A stretch of 64,000 bases of DNA from Isoetes taiwanensis (GCA_021234155.1 JAJEKV010000030.1:940901-1004900), one strand, 5' to 3'; counted from the first letter of the stretch, positions 47,428-59,390 are shown. A program made the numbers and translations. The notes: a model not told the origin generated them from the letters alone.

Positions 47428-50400
47428 AGTTACGTATTTGCTGATCAAATCCACAGATATAGGAGTCCTCGCCCCTCTACGAATACTACTTAAGCGCGGC
47501 GGTCCGGGGGCACCATCTCCCCGGATCCATAGAGACTACGGCGTAGAATGAGAACCGAGAATGGGGAGGCGAGGGGAGGCAACAAGAATGCGAGGAGGTA
47601 TCGTTGAGGCATGGCGGCGGCGTGAGAGGCGCGGCCTCTGGAGCACCCGGTCGGCATCCACTGACTTAATCACTTGGAAGTAGTCGCCGGCGAGGAGGTA
47701 CATTTCGCGAATGACATCACTCAACTTGTCCCTCTTGCAGCCGAGAGCAGGGTCTTGGTCAGCCGACTCTTAGGCACTTGTGCTTACCGCAGGAAAACCT
47801 GAGACCTCATCTAGGCTACTCATACGAGATTCAAAGGGGCTGGCGGAGGAACATTCTTATCTTTGGGAGACAATGTAGGACATAGCGGCTATCCCGGCCA
47901 GAGATAAAGGGAGATCTATTGGCAGACTATCATCTCGAGAGGAGGAGTTCCGGTGATCTGAGCACACTCTACAAGCAGGGGAAGGGCCCAAGCTCAAGCC
48001 GGACCCGGTTGAGCGAGGAGTATGAGGGAAGAGGTCAGCGGCATCAACGGACAATGCAACCCGGCATGTGGAGGGATCATGAAGACACATTAAGCGTGGA
48101 TACCCTACGGTGAAGCAACTTCGGAAGGAAGAGCCTTTGAATCATGGCGTAGGGAAGGGCCGCGGCTGGCTATCTTCGACCCTCGGCCAGGGCAAATGAT
48201 AGTCTTCCCAAGGAAGTTATTGGGGGAAAAATCCGTGGCACTTCTCATAGCACTTTAGGGCTTCGGGCGCTTTTCGAAGATATCGCCCATACCCGATCCC
48301 ACATCCATTCTTTTCAAGGCGGTCGGCGCTCCATTTACCTCGACTTTAGAGGGCACAGCAGGGGCCTTAACACTTCGATGGTAGCGGCAGCGCCACGGAA
48401 CTTAGGAACCGGAGATGGCGAGCACGAGAAGGAAGATCGGCCGAGGAACATCTTTCGCGCAACCTCGACAAAAGGCCTGGATTCCGGGGATGTCAAAAGA
48501 ACTTCTTGAGGAGCTTCGGGAGGCCAGCGAATAATTGTGAGAAATTTTCTTAAGTTTTGTGCTAAATGTTTCGTGTACCCATTATGCTAATATATATCTA
48601 CCTTATCATGTAATCTTATGTAGTAATGACTATTAAGCTGTTTTGTCAATGTAAGGCTTTTGTATGATTTCTTATAACTAAAGATAATTCATTTGCAAGT
48701 AAAATTGATCAACATCTAACCCAAATAAAATGTATTGATGATCAATCCTTGCAGCAAAAGGAACTCAAGTCGCGAGGATCTCAAGACCAAGACCGACCAT
48801 AATTGGGTACCAAGGAACTTGTTTTAAGGGGAACAAGAAGATTTTGAGGAGGATATGTCACCGAGGAGATCCAACGCAAGGTTGGTGCGATGAGGAACCA
48901 AATGCAACATCTCATCAAGCGGGCGACACCTCTCATGAATGCACGGGGAAGATGGTCCTCCACCTCCACCTTGTTTTTCGGTGGTGACGAAGTCCCTCAC
49001 AGGAAGGGGAGGGCAACCGAGGAACGTCGAGGGATAGGAGAAGGAAGAGGAGAACCAGGAGTCCATCATCATCTAGCTCCGGCTCATCGATAGCTCTTCC
49101 AGTGAGGACAGCTCGCTCGATCCAGTCCAGGGCACACCTAAAAGCAAGGAAAAAAGCAAGAAAGACGGGGAGGATGACTATCGAGGAAAAAGGTGGATAG
49201 TGCTATGAGCAATGTATGGAAGACAAGGAAGCCCGGTTCACCGGGGGGGAAAGAGAAAATCAGGTATGGAGGTCGAAGCATGGCTTGATGAGAATTTGGC
49301 AACTCATACGGTATGAAAGACAAGGACATAGGGAAAGTTACTCTGACTAACCTTATTGGACCGGCAAGGATCTGGTGGAAGGGATATGCTAAGTCCAACA
49401 AGGTGAAGAGGAACAATTGCAGGTTTAAGACCTTGACAAGGCTTTTCATAGAAGCACTATGTGCCAAGATCTCATACTAGTAAACATTCAGCGGTTTCTG
49501 AGGTTGAATGGGGTAGCTTATCGCTGGCTAAGTATACCGAAGAATTTATGAGGCTCAGGCTGCATGTTCCCTCGAGTCTCGAGAGGCAAGCCGTGGATAC
49601 TTACATTGAGGGGCTGAACAACAATATCAAGAGGCTTGTTAGAGCAATCAACCCAAGTCGGTTGGGGCCAAAGATAAAGCTATAAGTTTGGAAGAGGCAC
49701 CAGCAACTCCGGTGCAGAGAAACATCAACCTTAGAGGGGTAAGAGTTCGGTAGCTTGATGTCGGGGGCAATATCGGGGTAAGCAATCAGCTGCTACACCA
49801 TCAGGGGAGTCAGCAGCAAAGGTAAGGGTCGAGAACAAAGCTTTTGGGGACCGTAAGCCCGCGGGAGAAACGCATCGAGGCGGTGCTCTCAAGCGTCTCC
49901 TAGGACGGTGGTCGAAGGAAAAGAGACGAGGAATGCATTGAGAAAAGTTATGCCAGTGCTTCGGGGAACGCCCGAACACATGATTGTCCATTCGTCATGC
50001 GGTGACCTTGGCGAGAACTCTTGGATTGGGACTCCCCAACGAAGCGGGCGGGGGCGGCGACCCGGCGGGAGGGCGGGGACTTCATAGATGGTGAGTGCCA
50101 CATATGTGCAAACATTGAGGCAGTGATATAGAGAATCGGTCCGATCACATTGTGCAGGCGGGATCATAGATAGTAATCCTTATGTAGTCCTCATAGATAC
50201 TGGTAGCTCTCATAATTTTGCATCTCCTAGATTGGCTGCTCTAATGAAGAACAAGGTATTGAAGTCTAAGCCAAGGCCCGATAGCTATGGCAAAGCGGCG
50301 CCATTACCGCACACTAAGGGGAGGAGGATCACCTTTGACATAGACCTTGAGTGGGGCTAAGTGGGCCAATGGGGCCGAAGTCATGGACATCGGAAGATAT

Positions 50401-53400
50401 GATCGATAGTGGGGATGGAATTTTTGAAGCCACCAAAGCCATGATTGATTGCGGCCCGGAATGAAGTCACCATGGCGGCACCGTGATGGCGACAAATTGA
50501 TAGTGAAAGGTAAGAAGCTAGATTCTCCCATGCGGTGTATTTCTTTGAAGCGGCTAAGGAAGAGTATAGAAAAGAATAAGGTGGACTACATCTTGAGGAT
50601 GGAAGCGGTTGAGCAAAAGCAGGAGGAAATGACCCAAAGGGGAATGGGGTTGCCCAGGCGAATAGCAAAGGCTTATTCCGAGTTCAAGGATGTATTTCCG
50701 GATGAAATCCGGCGTAGCGCCCCTTATAGGGGTGTGGAATGTGAGATCACATTGGCTCAGGATCGCAAGCCTACCGGTAAGGTGCCATATAGAATGAGCA
50801 CCCCGTAATTGATTGAGCTCAAGAAAGCGACGAGGAATTGCTTTCGAGCTTGGATTTATAAGAGCAAGTGTGTCTCCTTTGAACACCTATACTCTTTGTG
50901 AAGAAGAAAGATGGGAGCTTAAGAATGTGTGCATAGACTATCGCCCGACTTAATAGCGAGGCGATAAAGAACAAGTATACATTGCCAAAGGGCAGATGAT
51001 CTAATGGACCCGGTTACAAGGAGCAAAGGTATTCTCTAAAATTGATTTGAGGTCGGGATACCATCGGATAAGAATAAAAGAAAAGGATATCCATAAAGGC
51101 GCTTTCAGAACGCGGTATGGTCATTTTGAGTTTCTGATAATGCCCTTTGGACTATCGAATGCTCGAACGTTTATCGCCTCATGAGCGACATCTTGAGAGA
51201 CTTCTTGGATGAGTTTGTTATTGTCTTCTTCGACGACATCTAATCTCACAAACAAGTCCCTTGAGGAGCATTGTCGACATCTCGGGGAAAGTGTTGGAGA
51301 AGTTGAGGCGTCATCGGTTGTATGGGGAAGCTCTCTAAGTGCCACTTTGCAACAGCCGAAGTGGAGTATTTGGGGCATGTAGTAACATCCGGGGAATCTC
51401 CACGCAGATCCATCTAAGATTGAGGCAATAGTTGATTGGCCGGCTCAAGGAATGTGGCAGAAGTAAGAAGCTTTCGGGTTGGCGGGATATTACAGAAAGT
51501 TCGTGAAGGACTTTGCTAAGTGGCGTCCCCTCTGTCCGGACCTCACTAAGGCCAAGAAGATTAAGGATTGGACTAGCCATTGGTTAGAGAAAGTCCAAGC
51601 TTCTTTTGAGAAGCTTAAAGAGGCCTTAACAAGCGGCACGGTGCTTGTTCTTCGGATCCGAGTAAAGATAAGTTGGTAGCAAGCAGAGATGCAAAAACAA
51701 GATAGCAAAGGGGGCGTCTTGATGCAAGAAGGAAGGGTAGTTGCCACGACTTCGAAGAAGATGAGCGACGCCGAGCAGCGCTTACCCAACCCATGATCGG
51801 GGAGCTGCTAGCCATTGTCGGGGGCATTGAGGATATGGAGGCATTATCTGGCGGGAAGGAAGTTTCGGTTGGATCGCGATCACCGAGCCTTGATATTTTT
51901 TCACCCGACCACTCCTCAACTTAAGGCAAAGGAGGTGGATGGAATTCCTTGAGAGTATGATTTTGATATTATATATAAGCCCTGGTAAGCTTAATGTTGT
52001 AGCAGATGCCCTCTCCGGGGAGACCATTTCGGACAGGGATGCATTGTATGTGATTTAGTCGAAAGAGAGTTTGGCAAGAAGATTGAGGAGTCCTTGCCAG
52101 GATGTGGACTTCAAGGAGGTATGGGAAAGTCTTTCCAAAGGAAGCCGAGCAGATAAGGAGCGGGGAAGCCTTCAAGCATTATAAGAAGGAAGGCAACTTT
52201 GTTGTATCCAAGCATAAGTTGTGTGTGCCAGAATCATCGGGGTAAGGAAGCTAATTCTTCATGACACACATAATGACCCAATAGCGGGGCATCTTTGGCT
52301 TCATGAAGACTTATTTCAAGATTCAAGTAGCTGCCGCCGAATGAAGAGAAAGATAGTCGCATATATTCGGGGATTGCCGGTTATGTCCGGACCAAAGCGA
52401 GCAACCGGATTCCGTGTGCTCTTGAGCCATTGGGGTGCCAAATGCAAAGTGGGAGGTCATAAGCATGGATTTCATCACGAGGTCTCCTAGAACTCTTGAG
52501 GCAAGGATGCATTGATGGTTGTCGAGATAAGTTATCTAAGATGGCACATTTTGTGCCTTGCAAGACCGACAACCGCATTAGATCTTGCCAAGTTATTTGT
52601 AAGGGAGATTTTTTAGACTCCATGGCATGCCCGAGGAGATAATATCGATAGGGATTCCAAGTTTATGAGTGCCTTCTGGGGGGGACCTCTTCAAACACCA
52701 TTGAGGCGAAGCTCTCCATGAGCACGACATATCATCCCCAAACGGATGGCCGGCGGAGAGGGGCTTAATCCGGATCATTGAAGACATGCTTGAAGCTATG
52801 TGTGGAACAAGCGGTCCAAGTGGGATGAGTACATCCACTTGGTGGAATCGCCTACAACGATTGCCAAGCGAGGAGTCATCTCGGATGTCTCCTTTCATGG
52901 TAAATTACGGTACCGGTGCTTAACCCGGGATACCGGCACAATCCTGTGTCCAAGGTAGAAGTATCAGCGAGATGTTAGGGGATATCGTGAGAGCTAGTGG
53001 AAGAAGTAAGGGGTTATTTATTGGCGGCAAAGAAGTCGAGAAGAGTGTAGCCGACAAGCTGAGGACCGTAAAAGAGAGTTCAAGGTGGCGATAGCGTCAG
53101 GTTGAAGATAAAGGTGAAGCAAAGCAAAGGCTGCGGATTGGGGCTGCAAGAAGCTTGCCCCTAGGTGGGCTGGTCCGTTCAAGATTTTTGGGAGAGTGGG
53201 CTCTCAAGCCTAAAAAGTTGGATCTTCCAGCCCATCTCAAGGTTTCAAGGTCTTCCCGTAAGTTTATTAAAAGGCACAATCCTAACCCGAGGAGGTTTTG
53301 GATACTCCAACCTTGTTGGAAATGGCCGGAGGAGCAAGTAGAAATAGTGCTGAATTGCTTCTTGATAAGTCATTCAAGAAGACTAGGAGGTCTCGGTTCC

Positions 53401-53510
53401 TCCGGTATTTGGTTAAGTGGAAGCACTTGCAGGTGGAAGATGCGACATGGGTATTGAAGCAAGACTTGGAGAAGCAATACCCGAGAGTTTATGAAGGAGT
53501 TTGATGGCGA
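47428..53510 (+). pseudogene. Chromovirus gag-pol, second copy (D2), with integrase and chromodomain
   Basis: Unknown 5' ORF region 47545-48600. Gag 48830-49690 (TEEFMRLRLHVPSSLERQAVDTY). Protease IDTGSSHNF (DTGSS at 50196-50210). RT: EFKDVFPDEI (50677-50706), GVECEITLAQDRKPTGKVPY, KIDLRSG (about 51039), [14 protein letters not shown] (51121-51160), catalytic VFFDDI (51223-51240). RNase H: GVLMQEGRVVA, AKEVDGIP and FDIIYKP (51710-51985). Integrase zinc finger: HDTH, AGHLW, then DCRLC (about 52250-52395). The core is in several frames (52450-53000). The chromodomain lies at the C-terminus. These domains give reverse transcription, integration and targeting in a Ty3/gypsy element. The RT and protease catalytic motifs are intact, but about a dozen frame breaks separate the blocks; many occur where D1 keeps CAG or CTG. 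Confidence 0.9.
53364..53504 (+). CDS. Chromodomain at the integrase C-terminus
   Basis: Part of an intact 68-codon frame (53298-53504). FLRYLVKWKHLQVEDATW shows the chromodomain core: beta strands with Tyr and two Trp at the aromatic-cage region, then a helix DLEKQYPRVYEG ending at a stop. Chromoviral chromodomains target integration to chromatin, and several bind histone H3 methylated at Lys9. Its presence in an element that also encodes an H3 tail with Lys4 and Lys9 is noted under findings. Confidence 0.85.
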   Translation, partial: DKSFKKTRRSRFLRYLVKWKHLQVEDATWVLKQDLEKQYPRVYEGV

Positions 53511-54393
53511 GTGAGTCTCAGACTTGGAGTGGGCCAGACTTGCCAAGTGGTTAGCTAGTATGTTGTTAGTTAGTTTTAAGCTTTGGCATGCATTCTAGTT
53601 ACTAGGGTGCATGTGCGAGAACCTTGGATCGTGTGGGCGATGATGGGATGCGCCTTTAGGGCATTCTCTGAGCCACACGCACCAAGAGGTGCGCATGACC
53701 ATTAGGGTCATGTGAGTGAGAATGAGGCATGGTGGGCGATGATGGGACATCGACGGATGATCTCTATGCCGCGATCGCGGGACTTTTTAGGAGGGTCATG
53801 GTGAAGGTTAAAAGTGATCATCTTGCCGATGATGGGATCGTGAGGCGTTCCTAGCTTCAAACCCGTGGGGCATGATGCACTAGGGGTTTTCGACCGGGTA
53901 GCTTAAGTACAAGGTAGCACTTCGATCATGGGCGATGATGGGAGCATCTTAAATGATCCTTAAGCTCAAATCCGAAAGGGCCATGATCTTGGGCAAGGTA
54001 GTAGGACAACCTTGAGTCGATGGTTCGGCTCAAGGAGGTAAGGGGTGGTCCCCTAAAACCACAAATTATTAACTAAACTAACGTAATGTGCTCTTTTTTG
54101 AGGCAAGTAGAAGGTGGACTTCAACGAGGAGGCGCATTCTGAGAAGATAGGGGGAGCCATAATTTAGATTATGAACCCTAATAACTCTTACAATAATGTT
54201 TTGAATTATCGTAAGAAATAGCGTGTTAAGGCTATATAATTTTGTATAAGTACAAATATAGCCTAAATTTTTTGACTTGAACTAATAAAACTTGATTACT
54301 ATAATAAACTAAAGGTTATGACATGTTGTTGCTTGTGCGGGCATAAGGTAGGTTCGTCACCTTAGCGCTTAATCTTCGAGGACATCATTGTCC
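53511..54393 (+). other. Chromovirus 3' untranslated region
   Basis: No ORF with a domain. It contains several degenerate copies of a GGGCGATGATGGGA-type motif (about 53635, 53726, 53826, 53930), then AT-rich sequence before the polypurine tract. Confidence 0.6.
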
Positions 54394-54404
54394 TAAGGGG
54401 AGAA
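54394..54404 (+). promoter_or_regulatory. Polypurine tract of the chromovirus
   Basis: TAAGGGGAGAA directly precedes the TGTGACGG start of the 3' LTR, as expected for plus-strand priming. Confidence 0.85.
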
Positions 54405-56045
54405 TGTGACGGTCGGGGGAATATACGCCATAAACACGTATATTCACGGATCGAAGTCACCATACAAGTCTATCTTCATAGCCTTGTATACCATAGATTG
54501 TGGCACTAGGGGGCATGGCTAAGTTATTCTCATAACTTAGCCAACCATAGGTTAAGCCATTATCCACGTGGCCTTAACCTATTGGGGCAGCCGCCACCGC
54601 AAGGACTCACCCGATTGGTGCCGCGTGGCATCCTAGGTGGACCTAACTTATATAGGCATAAACCCTAACCTAGACCTCTTTTCCGGCCCTAGCACCCGAG
54701 ACTCACCTACTGCGTTTGAACCCCGTTTGAACATGGTTTGTTGTGGCATAGGCGGTGCAAAGCCCGGCCCGGCAGGTAGAACTTCGTTCTTGGAGTAGGA
54801 GCGGCATCTCGTGAGCTCCGGAGACCATGGAGGCACACGGATGGAGGGAGAGCTTCAGAGGCGGTATGTAGGATAGTAGTTGTGATAACTCATGCGGAAT
54901 TAGCATTCGGATGTGCTAGTATCTTGTATCTAGAGTAGAGCCATCCTAGAACCCATATTCAACATCTTGAACCCTAATCAAGGAACCCTAACCATTAGTT
55001 AGTTGTATGATTAGGTTAAGATGTTCTTCTTATGATTATTCTCATGATGTGATGATTATGTGATGATGGTTGATCATGTTTGCTCCTCTTGTATTGGGAA
55101 GGGGGTAGAGACCTAGAGCCATATGTAGTATGCTCCTAGAGTAGATCCCTTAGTTCCTATTAGTTGCTGGCTGTGTGCATAGGAGCCCACCCGGGCTATT
55201 GAGGCTATGATATGACTCGGCACCATATACTTGGGGCTAGAGGGAAAGTGGAGGGAGGATCCCTGCCAAGTGGGGGGGCCGGGGGATCCCATAGTGGGCT
55301 AGGCTTAAACATGGTGGTCACTTCGTGTGTGGGCGAGCATGGGTCGACACCTCTCAGGGCAATGGTGTTGCCACGCCTCTCGAGAGCTGCAAGTGTTGGC
55401 TTGGCTCTCGTTTTGGGGGTTCGCCGGGCAGTGCAATGGTGTGTCGCCCACGATTCTCTAGCCACCGGCACCTCTAGATCTAGGAAGGGGAGATGCAACC
55501 CTTCTGCCTCATCGGACGGGGAGATGCAACACAGGGTAGTCCCAGATGGGTGATGCCATGGGATTGCGTATCAGGAAGGCTAGAGTCTGTCGAGGCTGAT
55601 CTAGCCCATTTGCAAAGTATGCCAGGGAGGGAGGGATGGAGTGGTCAACCCTAGCCATTGTTCTATGCCAGCCCTCGCCATTGCCATGACTCGGTCTGCT
55701 CTATCTTGAGGCCTAGCCGGTCGGTCATCCTCCCACGAAGTGCGAGCGGGGTAGGAGCTCTCATGTTTTATGGTTCGCGTGATTATCATCTTTGCCTTGG
55801 TTTATGAGTGATGCACTACCCTTCGGTAGTATTTGTATATGTTGATGCTAGTTCGGCGTGTTATCGCCTCCGCCGTTATAGGAGCCCATAGGGAAGGGCG
55901 CCAAGACACACCTTCGTGTTCCCTTCCCGCACTAAGAGTCACCTCGAGTGCGGGGGTAGGCGAAAGGGCCCATGCGGTTATTGAGCCGGATGGGGATTTC
56001 TGCCGAAAGTGTGGCCCGGTATGACGTTTAGCGAGGGCGTCCACA
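54405..56045 (+). repeat. 3' (shared) LTR of the chromovirus (1641 bp)
   Basis: Starts TGTGACGG after the polypurine tract and ends CCACA before a second primer site. It serves as the 3' LTR of the full element and as the 5' LTR of the truncated unit that follows. Nearly the same length as the 5' LTR. Confidence 0.9.
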
Positions 56046-58151
56046 ATGGTATCGAGGCGATGTTCTTGGTTGACCAAGAACTAGCACTCGACCATAACCA
56101 TGAAGTAGTCTAACAGGGGCCTATAGGGGTGTGAAATAAACATTTCCACCATGGAACAGCGAAAATGGGGAAAAAAAATTTTTTTTTCTCTAGGTAGTGG
56201 TCGGGACTTAGGTTAAGTGTTAGACGAAAGTTGAGTGAGTCAAACTCATCTTCTAGTAAATTTGAGTGAAAATTATGCATCTGCATCAAATTTCACCTAA
56301 AATGGGTCGAAGAATCATGCCAATCGGAGAGACCCGGTGAAAAATGGCGCAAATTCATAAATTGCACTTGAACCATTAGAAAAATTCGAAAATTTAAGTA
56401 TAATATCAATTAATATAGATTTAACATATACATTAATAATTAAGTAATTACTAAATATCTTGTAATTAATAAGGGGCTAATAAATAGGGGTAATTATGGT
56501 AGGAGAATATTCCCGAGGACCCTCCTTTTTTAAATATCGACACCTCATTCTCTCTCTCCAACCCTTCACCTTCACCTCTCTTCTTGCTCGACCCACGTCA
56601 CCCATTCCACTGAACCACAAGATATGGCACGCACCAAACAAACAGCTAGGAAGTTTGGCCCCCACCCTCTCTATGGCATGCAGTAGCGGTGGTCAAGACG
56701 TGAAGAAGAAAGTTCGAGCACCTTCGGCCGAAGCCCGGAGGCGAGGAATCGCCCTCAAGCAGCAGCCAGAAGCACCGAGCTTTCCACGATCGGAGAGCAG
56801 CCCCAATAGCAGCCCCTCGGGCAGGAACACAAAGAACGGGACGAAGTCCGCCCTGGGCCTCGGACACGAGGTGGAGGAACAGTTGAAGAACAGGTGGAGG
56901 AGCAGACCACCACCGCGGAAGAAGAAGCGGCCCCTTAGTGCCCAAAAGAAGGGGAAGGAAAAAGTCGCTGGAGTGGCTGTAGAGGAGAGGGTCAGCCGAA
57001 AAGAAGCTGGAGCCGGAAAGGGAGCTGAGGGAGCAAGAAAGGCGCACGGAAGAGAAGGAACGACGCGGCCTCGCGGACCACCAAGCTATTGAAGAGCCCC
57101 TGGCCGAGGAGGAGCCACAAGTGGAGGAAGAGGAGGAGGAGGGGCAGTGTGACCTCGGACGCTTAGGCCACCCCCACCCCAGTGGGCGGAACCACCTAAG
57201 GTGGTGAAGAAGCTGTGCTGGGGGAGCGGGTATCATGCCCAGCCAGACCGCGAAGTTTAAGCGAAGATGGTGGTGATACGTGGAGTACCTTCGCTGCTGG
57301 ACGAGGTACAATGAGTGGTACCGCCGCCAGAGGTGCAATGCTGCCGGGGAGGGCGGCAGTCAAGAAGAACCAGCCCAAGCCACCCCCACCTAGGGCCGAA
57401 AACCCAAGAGGGTTCACCACGCCGAACAGCACATACATACCGTAGTTTAGGGAGATTCTAGCACTTCGGATGTGCACGAATCTCGATAAGGAAGGCGCCC
57501 CGGCGTCTCCTTAGAGATGTTGCAGCGATTCAGGACCGATTATAGGGTTACCCCTCTAATGACCCGGGCCCCGCAAAGAGGCTTAGAAAGCGGCTGGTCC
57601 GGCTCTTCGAGGAAGGGAACCTCTGCGCTATCCATGCTAAGAGAGTTACCCTTATGCCTAAGGATATTCACTTAGCACGGAGGATTCGCAGAGAGAGGCC
57701 TTAGGCCTCAAATTTTGTAAATTTTGTTAGAAAAGAGAAACTCCCATGTAATTGTGTTTCTTATTAATATAAAAGTTACTTTCCCTCTGTAAATTAGAAA
57801 AATGTTGTATGCTTGAAATATAGGAAATAGAACCCAATTGTGGTAGAATTCTTCATAGCATGTCTAGAAACACCCTAGAAATCATGACTACAACAAAATT
57901 TTGGCAAAAAAAATCATCAAAAATGCTGAAAATCGGGCCAAAGGGTGAGACCAGCCCTAAGGCCCTCGCGTCCCGACGCACGCTGCGTGCTGGATTCACG
58001 GCCCCCGGGCCCAAAATCATGCTTTTAGATGTCAGTTTTGCTCAAAATAAGTTGCTAGTTAGGTTAGAATTGGCCCAATTAGCCATATTAGCATCTTTAA
58101 ATTCCCAGAAATGACCAAAAATTGGCCCAAAACAGGCCAACCGGGTGAGAC
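56046..58151 (+). mobile_element. Second, truncated chromovirus internal region
   Basis: It repeats 39443-41580: primer site (56047), leader, H3-like ORF and its downstream spacer. It then stops abruptly after AACCGGGTGAGA, where segment A' begins (CCGATACTC). No gag-pol follows. The LTR-internal-LTR-internal arrangement suggests recombination between tandem copies, or an assembly join. Confidence 0.85.
56624..57704 (+). pseudogene. Histone H3-like protein of the retrotransposon, copy 2
   Basis: The ATG at 56624-56626 is in frame with MARTKQTARKFG, identical to H3 residues 1-9 plus the initiator. A stop appears after 20 codons in this frame. The linker is Ser/Pro/Lys-rich (56700-56990), then a charged helical stretch, EPERELREQERRTEEKERRG (about 57012-57071), then Glu-rich. 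The fold shows KAP-RRLLRDV (57492 on), [12 protein letters not shown] in another frame, LVRLFEEG, and a C-terminus [20 protein letters not shown] + RRIRRERP (57618-57701) before TAG. That last 28-residue block equals canonical plant H3 at 24 positions. The loop-1 region has the canonical H3 length and lacks the longer loop typical of CENH3. Being second in the tandem unit, it can be compared with copy 1 base by base. Confidence 0.9.
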
Positions 58152-58369
58152 CCGATACTCAAATTACATTTTGGGAACCTTATCACAAGTGCTGCAAACA
58201 TGGCTAAATGATCCATCTTTCCACGATCTTCCATTCGTAGTAGTTGGCTGCACGGTCATCATAACAACAAACATCGATGTCACACCCAAAATAGTGACTT
58301 CTCCCTAAGTAATTGTCCTCTTCAATCCAATCCAATTCAATTTATATTACTTTGCCCTAATTTCCCTGC

Positions 58370-59298
58370 CCCTTTATTTTCTATGGCCTCTGGCGTGTTT
58401 TTTTGCTAGTTATTATTATAATATTGGCATCCCCCTCCATTCCTATGCAATCGACATTATAAGCCTCCTTGATGTTGTTCTTATAACGAGCTATTTTTTT
58501 TTTTTTTATCTAGGTGCGAATCAAAGCCCTCCTTTCCACATAGGCATCAGCATATTTTTGGACCTCCAGCTCTTTCTCTTTTCCATCGGGCATTTCCATA
58601 AGCAGTGCTTTTGCAATTGCCTTGGCATCTGGCCGACCGAGCCCTTTTCCCGGCCTACGTTTTATTTTTCACGTGGAACGGGATCAAGCTTGTATCTCTC
58701 AACATCTTGGCTCATGTCCTTTTGCCTCCTCTTATGCTTGGTGCGAGCACGCAATCTCTACCTCATCATGACCCAACTCCACCTCCAATCGGCCCTCTTC
58801 ATACGTTCCATCCACGGTCCTCAAACATATAGCACCATTTGCTTCGTTTTCATATTATAGTGAAAGCCCCTTTTCGAGCCTAATCATCAATCTCGGAATG
58901 TGCCTCCATGGTGCAGTCGGGCCTCCACTTTGCCTCTGAGGACCATGCCTTACCTTCCTTAGGGAGGTCGGTTGCTCAAAGTCGACCTCAACAATAGTTC
59001 TTTGCTCCTCTTTGATGTTCTTTTGATGCATATTAGGTTGATTCGCTAAAATCTCTCCGCGCCCACGGTAGCTCTTTCTGGATTGGGAAAAATTCCTCAT
59101 CTGAATCGGTCTCGACAACCCCGGACCGAGGGCGACCTATCTGACCCACTATCCTCACTTCTTGTTTGCTCACTCGACATCTTCTCCTTTGCCGAGGAAT
59201 GGTTGATCTCGCTTCGCCATACCCACGTTTCAAAAGACATTCTTTGCTTTTCCCTAATTTTTTTCCTACATGTATGCACGAGCCCTCTAGGCATCATG
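58370..59298 (-). pseudogene. Unknown ORF in segment A', broken
   Basis: Second copy of the 31926-32897 ORF. The minus-strand blocks RVSKQEVRIVGQIGRP, ETDSDEEFFPIQKELPW and ANQPNMHQKNIKEEQRTIVE are in two overlapping frames (58855-59233). The C-terminal part that is open in A is broken here. Basic, no recognised domain. Confidence 0.45.
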
Positions 59299-59390
59299 TG
59301 GAAATTGGTTCGAACATAGGCATACATTTGCCTTCGTTTCGCGCCCCTAAAAATACTTGCAATTAGGGCTTTGGTTCTAGCAATAAAAAA

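Larger units (their letters stand above)
37805..56045 (+). mobile_element. Ty3/gypsy chromovirus carrying a histone H3-like ORF, 18.2 kb
   Basis: The order is LTR (37805-39442), tRNA-iMet-type primer site, histone H3-like ORF, gag-protease-RT-RNase H-integrase in tandem duplicate, chromodomain, polypurine tract, LTR (54405-56045). RT before integrase and a C-terminal chromodomain place it in the chromovirus branch of Ty3/gypsy. It inserted into the LINE of segment A, as the uninterrupted A' copy shows at 62884. A 5-bp ATAGT precedes the left LTR, but the right side does not return to the LINE: sequence continues into a second, truncated internal region. Without the 5.07-kb duplication the element would be about 13 kb. 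All ORFs are broken in the sequence as given. Confidence 0.9.

Noticed and set aside
56624-57704. H3-like ORF as a CENH3 (centromeric H3)
   Set aside because: The tail is exactly that of canonical H3 and the loop-1 segment appears to have canonical length. CENH3 tails differ and loop 1 is longer. Not excluded, but unsupported.
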